From assembly GCA_028565635.1 (NCBI GenBank), contig JAOXYB010028745.1, positions 1 through 15,188 on the forward strand: a stretch of DNA of 15,188 bases, read 5' to 3'. Below, piece by piece: positions 1 through 9,700 of the stretch (its first letter is position 1; each line of letters begins with the position of its first letter). Source of the stretch: Phoronis ovalis (taxonomy: Eukaryota; Phoronida; Phoronidae). Under the pieces are notes generated by a model. The model ran no database searches. It saw nothing but the letters and a program-made list of their open reading frames with translations, and had not been told where the DNA came from. A program made the position numbers and the translations under genes.

Positions 1-657
1 GTGTGGAGCTGGGCTTCTCCCTGCTTCCCCCTTTTATCAACGAGACCCTTTTTTTTTTTGGGTCCCCCCCCCCCCCCCCCCCCCGACGTTCTGTTGGTTT
101 TCTCGCACTTCCTTATATACTCATATTGGGCAATACCATCTTTGAGTCGTGACATCTTTTTACTTCCGGATGCATCCATAATCGACCTGTTCCAAGTTAG
201 AGCAAACAACACTTTCTCTAACTCATAGATGGCGCTACAACTTTAGTACTGTAAATATCACGTGGTAAAGGCAACATTGCTTAGCTTATTATTTAGCTTA
301 TTCTAAAAACAGGGAGGTAATTATTTTATGTTTTATGAATTATTATATATTATTATATATACCATACACATTACATTATGTAGTGCTTTAACTAGTTGAC
401 ATTATAACCGTATCAAATAACACTGCATTACTGCTTGCAACGAATGATATTTTGAAGTTGGGTGTATCTCGGGCAGCCATTTCTTGCAACTACCTAAAAG
501 TATGACCCTTAATGATAACACTAGTAGCAGGAAATGAACTGAGTTCCCAATTATATAATTGGTTTCTGTAAAGTATAGGTGATATAATTATTAGGAAATT
601 GAAATTAACAATGGACATGTGTGACTGAAAAGTAAATGCCAAAAAAACAATTGGACA
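1..657 (+). other. 5' flanking / 5' UTR region, no gene seen
   Basis: The region starts with a homopolymer block and is otherwise AT-rich. A TATTATATATTATTATATATA run at about 341-361 could be a TATA-like element, but AT richness makes this weak. Two small uORFs lie just before the start codon: 611-628, and one from ATG 636 that overlaps exon 1 in another frame to TGA 741-743. I cannot place the transcription start. Confidence 0.4.
49..84. repeat. Homopolymer block T(11)-GGG-T-C(21)
   Basis: Eleven T at 49-59, then GGGT, then 21 C at 64-84. Such adjacent homopolymers are prone to length error in sequencing and assembly. Confidence 0.85.
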
Positions 658-743
658 ATGTACAAATATTATTTCTTGTATTGCAGGGTACTGTTGATTT
701 GCATTCTCATCACTGGACTGTTGCTAATTTGTGGGGACATTGA
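636..743 (+). promoter_or_regulatory. Overlapping uORF
   Basis: ATG 636 opens a frame of 35 codons ending at TGA 741-743, overlapping the main start (658) in a different frame. A shorter uORF (611-628) lies ahead of it. If these are on the mRNA they would reduce initiation at 658; if transcription starts between 636 and 658 they are irrelevant. Confidence 0.4.
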
Positions 744-790
744 AAGCAATCCTGGCCCTGTTGACAATGTGTTCTATGTAATAAAACAAG
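658..790 (+). CDS. Exon 1: initiator, hydrophobic leader and 2A motif
   Basis: ATG at 658 is the first in-frame ATG after a TGA at 622, and has A at -3. It encodes a leader with positive residues (K3, R10), a hydrophobic core of Leu, Ile and Val (about residues 11-25), then the 2A motif at residues 27-34. Ten further residues follow before the donor at AAG|GTACAT (exon end 790, phase 1). The next exon enters at 1165 after TTTATTTACAG and completes a Gly codon. A TTGTATTGCAG at 676-686 also resembles a splice acceptor, so the exon could begin at 687 with an unseen upstream exon. I prefer the ATG because it gives a complete signal-like leader directly ahead of 2A. Confidence 0.75.
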
Positions 791-3700
791 GTACATGCAT
801 AGAGTAGCTAGTCTCTTGTTATTTCTTTACATTGTCAGGCAAATGTTAGTGTTGTCTCACTCAAGAGCTGAGAGGGATGTGTTTAAAAAATTAGGATAAA
901 TAGGTCCCTTTTTCTGACACTATGTTTGTTCTTCAATCAGAAAATTTGGATGTGTCCCTACAAAAGCTTTACCATCAGTAAAAAAAAAGGTACTGCTTCA
1001 TGTGCCAGAAACATCAGTTAATGTTTGAATTTTGGTCCATTTCTCTGACTACTATTTTCATGTAATATTTTGGTGAGCAAAAATTTGAAAAGCAATATTT
1101 ACGGACTAACTGTGGAAAGCTTGGTAGAGTAAAGTTAGTGTGATCTATGTCACTTTATTTACAGGTGAACACTGCAGACTTCCAGTCAGTATTTCAACTC
1201 AGGAACTCATTACGCACACCACTCAGAATAAGATTCATATAGATGTTGGTTACCATTGTCCAGGTTCTGTTGCATGCCTACCTTACAGTTTATTTCAACT
1301 GATCTATCTGAAAGGGTTGAACCTGTCTGGATGTAAAAGTTTGCCAGGAAACATTGGCTGTCTCACAAATCTAGAAGAACTCGCCCTGTCCAACTCCTTT
1401 GTGAGCTCATTACCTGATAGCTTGTGTGAACTGACCAATCTCAAGGTGTGGAATCTGTCAGGGAATACACTTTTATCAACATTACCAGAAGACACTGGCA
1501 GTCTTACAAATCTAGAAGAACTCATCCTGTCCAACTCTAATGTGACATCACTACCTGATAGTTTGTGTAAACTGACCAAATTGAAAGTGTTGAACCTGTC
1601 AGGGAATACACTTTTATCAACATTACCAAAAGACATTGGCAATCTTAAAAATCTAGAAGAACTCATCCTGTCCAACTCTAATGTGACATCACTACCTGAT
1701 AGCTTGTGTGAACTGACCAATCTGAAAGTGTTGAATATGTCGGGGAATACACTTTTATCAACATTACCAGAAGACATTGGTAATCTTACAAATCTAGAAG
1801 AAGTCGTCCTGTCCAACTCTAATGTGACATTAATACCTGATAGTTTGTGTAAACTGACCAAATTGAAACTGTTGAACCTGTCAGAAAATGAAATTTTGGT
1901 AAGATTACCAGAAGACATTGGCAATCTTATAAATCTAAACAAACTCACACTGTCCAATTCCTTTGTGACCTCATTACCTGATAGCTTGTGTGAACTGACC
2001 AATCTCAAGGTGTTGAATCTGTCAGGGAATACACTTTTATCAACATTACCAGAAGGCACTGGCAGTCTTACAAATCTAGAAGAACTCATCCTGTCCAACT
2101 CTAATGTGACATCACTACCTGATAGTTTGTGTAAACTGACCAAATTGAAAGTGTTGAACCTGTCAGGGAATACACTTTTATCAACATTACCAAAAGACAT
2201 TGGCAATCTTAAAAATCTAGAAGAACTCATCCTGTCCAACTCTAATGTGACATCACTACCTGATAGCTTGTGTGAACTGACCAATCTGAAAGTGTTGAAT
2301 ATGGCGGGGAATACACTTTTATCAACATTACCAGAAGACATTGGCAATCTTACAAATCTAGAAAAACTCATCCTGTCCAACTCTAATGTGACATCACTAC
2401 CTAGTAGCTTGTGTACACTGATCAAATTGAAAGTGTTGAACCTGTCAGAAAATGAACTTTTGTCAAGACTACCAGAAGGCATTGGCAGTCTTTCAAATTT
2501 AGAAGAACTTGTGTTGTCCAACTCTAAGGTGCCATCACTACCTGATAGTTTGTGTAAACTGAGCAAGCTGAAAGTGTTGAGTCTGTCAGAAAATGAATCT
2601 TTATCAACATTACCAGAAGACATTGATAATCTTACAAATATAGAACAATTTGTGCTGTGCACCTCCAAAGTAACATCAGTACCTGATGGTTTGTGTAAAC
2701 TGACCAGGTTAAAGGTGTTGAACTTATCAGGAAATCGGCTCTTGTCAACATTACCAGAAGACATTGGCAATCTTACAAGTCTAGAAGAATTCATACTGTC
2801 TGACTCCAAGATGACATCACTATCTGATAGTCTGTGTAAACTGACCAAGCTGAAGGTGTTGAACTTGTCAGGAACTGATCTTTTGTCAACATTACCAGAA
2901 GACATTGGTAGTCTTACAAATCTTGAAGAATTCACGTTGTTAAATACCAATGTGGCATCATTACCCGAAAGTTTTTGTAAACTTACCAAATTGAAAGTGT
3001 TGGACCTGTCAGGAAATGAACTTTTGTCAAGATTACCAGAAGACATTGGCAATATTTCAAATTTAGAAGAACTTGTGTTGGCCAACTCTAAGGTGCCATC
3101 ACTACCTGATAGTTTGTGTAAACTGACCAAGCTGAAAGTGTTGATTTTGTTAGAAAATGAATCTTTATCAACATTACCAGAACACATCGGCATTCTTACA
3201 AATATTGAACAATTTGTGCTGTCCACCTCCAAATTAACATCAGTACCTGATGGTTTGTGGAAACTGACCAGGCTAAAGGTGTTAAACTTATCAGGAAATA
3301 TGTTCTCGTCAACATTACCAGAAAACATTGGCAATCTTACAAGTCTAGAAGAATTCATACTGTCTGACTCCAAGATGACATCACTATCTGATAGTCTGTG
3401 TAAACTGACCAAGCTGAAAGTGTTGAACCTGTCAGGAAATGATCTTTTGTCAACATTACCAGAAGACATTGGTAGTCTTACAAACCTTGAAGAATTCACG
3501 TTGTTAAATACCAAGGTGGCATCATTACCCGAAAGTTTTTGTGAACTTACCAAATTGAAAGTGTTGAACCTGTCAGAAAATGAACTTTTGTCAAGATTGC
3601 CAGAAGACATTGGCAATCTTTCAAATTTAGAAGAACTTGTGTTGGCCAACTCTAAGGTGCCATCACTACCTGATAGTTTGTGTAAACTAACCAAACTGAA

Positions 3701-6700
3701 AGTGTTGAGTCTGTCAGAAAATGAATCTTTATCAAAATTACCAGAATACATTGACAATCTTACAAATATAGAACACTTATGTATTCTGTCCACCTCCAAA
3801 TTAACATCAGTACCTCATCGTTTGTGGAAACTGACCAGGCTAAAGGTGTTAAACTTGTCAGGAAATATGTTCTTGTCAATATTTCCAGTCATTGGATACA
3901 CATTATTTGATACACTGGCCATGGCGAACGTGTTGAACTTGTCTGGAAATGTGCTGCCCACCTCCGAAGTAATATTTTTACTATTTGATAGGTTGTATAA
4001 TCTGAGAAAGCTAAAGGTGTTGAAACTGTCAGACAATAAACATTTGTCAATGTTACCAGAACAAATTGGCAGACTGCAAAATCTAGAAGAATTTGTGCTG
4101 TCCAACTCCAAGGTGAAGTCACTACCTGGGAGTTTGTGTCAAATGACCAAGCTAAAAATGTTGAACTTGTCAGATAATGAACTTTTATCAACATTACCAG
4201 AAGACATTGGCAAGCTTACAAATCTAGAAGAACTTGTGTTGTCCAACTCCAAGGTTACATCATTACCAGATAGTTGGTGTAAGCTAGCCAAACTGAAAAT
4301 GCCTAAAAATATGACTTTGTCAAAATTACCAGAGGACGTTAGCCCTCTTGCAAATGTGAAAGAACTTGTGCTGTCCAAAATAACATATATACCTGAAAAC
4401 ATTGGCAATCTTAAAAATCTAGAAGAACTGGAGCTGTCGAACTCTAGTGTGACATCACTGCCGGATGGTTTATGGGAACTGACCAAGCTGAAAGTTTTAA
4501 ACTTATCAAGAAATAGGTTTTTGTCCACATTACCAGAAAGTATCAGTAATCTTACAGATCTTGAAGAACTGACGCTGTCAAACTCTAGTGTGGCATCACT
4601 ACCGGATGGTTTATGTGAACTGACCAAGCTGAAAGTTTTAAACTTATCAGAAAATAGGTTTCTGTCAACATTACCAGAAAATATCAGTAATCTTACAGAT
4701 CTTGAAGAACTGATACTGAGCGCTTGCTTTTTTACCTCAATACCGAATAGTTTGTGCAAACTGTCCAAGCTAAAAGTATTGAATCTGTCGGGAAGTATAC
4801 TTTTGTCAGCATTACCAAATGACATTGGCAACCTGACAAATCTAGAAGAACTGGTACTGTCCAACTCTAAGGTGACATCATTACCTGATAGTTTGTGTGA
4901 ACTGACCAAGCTGAAAGTGTTAAACCTGTCAGAAAATCCACTTTTGTTCAGATTACCAGAAGACATTGGCAATTTCATAAATCTACATACTTGTATGCTG
5001 TCTAAATCCAATGTGACATCACTACCTGATAGTTTGTGTAAATTAACCAAGCTGAAAGTTTTGAACCTGTCAGAGAATAAAAATTTGTCAACATTACCAG
5101 AAGACACTGGCAATCTTATAAATCTAGAAGAGCTGTTGCTGTCCAACTCCGGCGTCACGTCACTTCCTGATAGCTTGTGTGGATTGACAAAGTTAAACAT
5201 TTTAGATTTGTCAGGAAATAGAAGCTTGTTATTGCCAGATGACATTGGCAACCTTGAACATTTAAATACTCTTATACTGTCCAACTGCTATTTACAATCA
5301 CTACCTGATAGTTTATGCAAATTGTTCAGACTAAGGTTGTTGATCCTGTCAGGAAATAGATTTTTATCATCATTACCTGAAAACATTGGTAATCTCAACC
5401 ATCTTGAGGAACTCAGATTGGATAATTGTGATTTAACATCACTGCCAGATGGTATCTGCATGTTGAGGAAGATGATTAAACTTGATATTAGTAACAACTT
5501 CATTACCCATTTACCTGTAGGCTTTCCTAATTTAATAAAATTAGAGATTTTTCACTTCAACGGCAACTTCCTTGTCCAGCCACCCATGGAAGTGTGTCGA
5601 CAAAATCTACCTGCTATATTCCAGTACCTTAATGATCTTGAGCAAAGTCAAGTGGTTACAGCAAATCAGAAGTTGTTAATTTTTGGTGAAACCAATGCTG
5701 GAAAAACAAGTTTCTGTCAGACACTGATAAGAAAATTGCCAAAGCTAACTCCTAGCACAGAACACACTAAAGTTCTCGAACAATTAATATGGACACCAGA
5801 ACCTGGTATCCAAATACAAATTAATGATTTTGGGGGGCAAGACTGTTATCAAATTACACACCCATTGTTCATGACATCAAATGCTATAACACTGTTGTTA
5901 TTTAATCTAGAATCCTATGAAAACGGTGGAGAAGAATCGTTTGAAACATTGATTGGTAGATGGTTGCGCAACATTAATATTCGTCATCCTGGTGCGCAGA
6001 TTATACTAGTGGCTGCTCACAGTGATAAAATCACTCAAGAACAAATAATTTTTATTACTGAAGATGTGAGGAAGAGATGTGAGAATATGGAAAATATGCG
6101 CTTGGAGAAAATCAAAAGCAGGATAAAAAAGATAAAATCTGAAATTCAAATGTTAAAACATTCAGACTTAAACCATGATAAAGAGCTTTGTGAAGTGTTT
6201 GAAGATAAAGTAACAAAATTAGAAAGCGAAAGGACGCAACAAATGGATATAGACAGCAAAATATTTGTCATCAGTTCCAAAATAAATCAGGGCATTACAG
6301 AATTAAAAAAAAAAGTAATTGAAATTGTGAAACAAAGGAAAATAGTATTTCCTGAATCATGGTATGAGTTTGCTAAAAGTGTTTTTCAGCTAGGTAACGC
6401 AAGTGACCACCCAATTTATCTTTCCTGGACTGAAGTTGAGGACATTGAAAAAAGGACCACTGGAAAAAGTATTATTGATAATTCGGTGGTAAAAATGAAG
6501 TTAATCTATATGCGTGACATTGGTCAAATATTATTTTATCCTGACACGAAACTTGAGAACTTTATATTCTGTAATATACGTTTGGTAATTGATATCATGA
6601 AGGCAGTTTTTTCTCATAATATTAAAGAAGTTCTGGTACATGACAAACATTTTGCCAAATACTTTTCTGAACCAGACTTCAACATTGTTAAGGATGACAT

Positions 6701-9700
6701 GCTTCAAAATGCTATCATGCACAAGAATCTAATGTATGCTTTATGGCAGCAATTTAATATTGACAGTGAATGTTTTGGTGTTCTTGTCAAGCTGCTCAAA
6801 ATGTTTGATTTATGTTATGACCTGAAGTCGAAAGATATTGAAATGTTTGCTTGTAATGAAGATATTGACACTAATGAAACTATGCAACTTCTTTTTCCGT
6901 GGTATCTCAAAAGTGATAAACCTGATGACAGTGAAGAAATATGGCTCCGTAGACTGTGTCATGAAATAACAGTTGAGTTTCACTTTTGGCCCGAAATTCC
7001 CATTACATTTTTTGAAATTGCCTTGGTGGATATACATAACCATTTTAGCAGTTACTTTGGTTATACTATTGAATGGAAGAATGGCGCTTTATTTGAGCAG
7101 GATAATATTAAACTGCTGCTTGTTCGTTCATATGCATCTCATAGGGGAGTGCTATCTATATCTGTCCAGGGCAATGAAGTGGACAAACTCTGGGAAAAAC
7201 TGTTACGTGTTTATCAAGCCTTAAAATATAAACTGCATGTTGGGTGGCCAGGTTGTTCTTACAGCGTTCATCAACTGTGTCCACATTGTGTTTCGAAAAA
7301 CATCAAGCCATGCTATTGTCGAGGAATGTATTTAGACAAAGAGTGGGGTGCTGAGGATACTGTAGTATGCCAAAATGGGGGAAATATTGAGAAGGTTTCT
7401 ACTGTATTAGTTATACCACCAAGACACGTCTACAGTAAAGTAGAAAGTCAACACAAACATGGAGGCATACAAAGGGGACGCAAAAGAGGTACATGTTACA
7501 GTGTTTTAGTCTTGGAAAATAATGTGTATGTTGTGGCTGCATCTTTTATAACATATTTAATGTGGCATTTACAAATGAACTTACATTTATGCAATCCAAG
7601 TAAAATTACAATGTCATATGATTTACTGGCTAATCGTTATTTATTTTTATAGAAAACTCGAGTGTAATAGATGAGGAAATACATAGCAAACATTTAAGAG
7701 AAGACCGTGATGTATCTAAACATTTACTTAATGAAACCTACCATCAGCATCAGGGATCTGCATTTGAATTAGCTTGTAAGTTTTTTTCATTTTAAAAAAG
7801 CAAGGCAATGAGAATTTTTTTTCCCTAAAGTACTATTTTCATATCACCTTGTAAATGATAACTTGTGCTTTTCGTATTGTTTTGTGTTTATATGTTGTGC
7901 TCAAAGTGGTTTCATGACTATTGTATCAATGTTTCATCTGTTGGGAAAATTATATCATTTTATATTGTAAACAGTTGGGAAAAGCTGCTGCAGTTCAAAA
8001 CAATTGAGCTGCAGTATTCAAAACGTTACTTTTGTCTAAAAATCTAATGTCCAGAAGTGAAACTTACTTTTGAGCAGGTAGCTGTCATAAAGTTACAAAA
8101 TGTCACAGCCAATACCAGGATCCAGTTGCATAAACTTCATCTTTGAATTTATGTACTAAACTAAGGTTCGCTCCTTCCACTTAACCTAAACTAATATGAT
8201 TTCTCCTTGTAACTCTTATTAGCAGTTGGCATGTCTAACAACTTCAAAGGAAGCAACAAATAAGTATCAGCTCACGCAATGTACATGCTTCTCTATCTTT
8301 TTTAAACACATTAAATACATGTAGTTTTAGTATAATCATTTAAACTGAATATTACACAAGAATCATGGTAGTGATGACTCTAATACACTCACATATACAC
8401 TTGATGAAACCAACCATCTACTGTGTCAGGATTCTGGATTCAAACCAGTTTGTAAGTAAACTTGCATGCAATAACATAATCATCTGGTAGTGTGTGTATT
8501 CACCGTAGCTTGCTGCTGTGTTCGTTTTATGTTAAATGTGTACTACTTTCACGCTGTTTGACACAGGCTTATGATATTCGTTACATAGGTGCAACTCCAC
8601 AAGGGTTACAGAAAGTAAGCAGCAATTACTGACCTTATAGTTACCTTAGGTATACATTCACAGATAGTCTCTAGTCCACCTGATGAGAAAGCTGTTTTAA
8701 TTTTAAAAAATTCCCATCCAGATTCTTAATAATTATTTTTGGTAAGATATTGATTATTGAAAATCTTTGAAATCAATCAATTCATATTAGGTATCTGTTT
8801 CAGTTTCATTTTCGTAAAGGTATGTGTTGGAGTTCATGTTTTATTATTGCAAAATTTATTTTCCATGATTACACGTTATTCAAACCAACCAAGGTTGATA
8901 TTATGGTGGAATTGCTTGAAAAGAATTTAAACTTATCTTATCATAATAAGTCATTATAAGGTCAATAATTATGTAAACATCACAAGGTCACATTTTGTTG
9001 ACAAACTTGTTGTCTGAATTGTAATATTTAATTAATAGTATCATTATATTATTATTTCAGTCCCAACTGGAAGACTAGCAAATACTTCATCGTACACACG
9101 TCAATACAGAGATATTAACGATATATTAACTCATCCAAGATTTGGACTGATAAACATGCCGAAAGGAATGGTTCACGTAGCTGTGTTAGATTCTGGAATG
9201 TGGACAGGACATGCTGCATTCCGATCTCTGATGTTAAATACTCAAAATATTGCTCCTAAAGATTATGTAAACGATCCTGCTGATCCTTGGAACGTGGATG
9301 TTCACAATCATGGCACTGGAGTCGCAGCTATAATAGCTGGAGATGTTTATTATACAAATAATAATGTCAGTTACAGAGGACTCGCACCATTTGCTAAACT
9401 GGTCATTAGTAAAGTTGCCGATAAGACTGGTGCAGTATCTGCCTCTCGGGTTACTCAAGCGTTGAATGATTTGAATGCCCTGGATGGACAAGGCAACTTC
9501 ATTGATATAGTGAACATGTCATTTTCTGTCAAGTTTGCTAATAATACGGAGCGTCAGCAGTTACGCGATGCTTTAAATGATGCATGTGGTAAACGCATAG
9601 TAATTTGTACCCCATCTAATGATGGCATACTGGATAGTGACACAGTACTGCACCCAGCTGCATTCGGTTGCTGTATTTGCATTGGAAGTCATGATGAGGA

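Larger units (their letters stand above)
7776..9060 (+). other. Intron 3 (phase 1, 1285 nt)
   Basis: It runs from GCTT|GTAAGT to the acceptor TTATTATTTCAG before exon 4. It contains a linker-exon relic (8361-8451), a short near-duplicate around GCTGCAGTTCAAAAC/GCTGCAGTATTCAAAAC (7986-8024) and a 347-bp inverted-repeat element (8624-8970). I see no other gene. Confidence 0.65.

Noticed and set aside
1-228. 75-codon frame at the window start
   Set aside because: It is driven by poly-T/poly-C runs, with no domain and no start context.
338-365. TATA box
   Set aside because: TATATA-like runs occur throughout this AT-rich DNA, and nothing places a transcription start here.
658-790. 2A motif as part of a viral or retrotransposon insertion
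   Set aside because: 2A also occurs in RNA viruses and some non-LTR elements, but no polymerase, capsid or reverse transcriptase frame is nearby and the exon splices in phase to the LRR exon.
941-989. Possible mini-exon after TTCTTCAATCAG encoding ENLDVSLQKLYHQ
   Set aside because: In the needed phase it meets TAA, its length would shift the frame, and direct 790-to-1165 splicing is already in phase. The YHQ resemblance to exon 3 is too short to rely on.
1304-3799. 831-codon open frame on the minus strand across the LRR array
   Set aside because: It mirrors the 141-bp repeat: once one unit is stop-free on the antisense strand, all are. Its product is a low-complexity Ser/Asn/Leu repeat with no domain, and the plus strand has clear LRR and Roc logic.
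4139-5284. 381-codon minus-strand frame over later LRRs
   Set aside because: Same repeat shadow as above.
7865-8047. 60-codon frame in intron 3
   Set aside because: AT-rich chance frame containing a short internal duplication, with no coding signature.
7653-9060. Two-gene model with a separate subtilase starting at ATG 9156
   Set aside because: The S8 exon has an acceptor at 9060 and coding-like residues before ATG 9156, and its phase matches exon 3. No promoter-like signal was convincing. Not fully excluded without cDNA.
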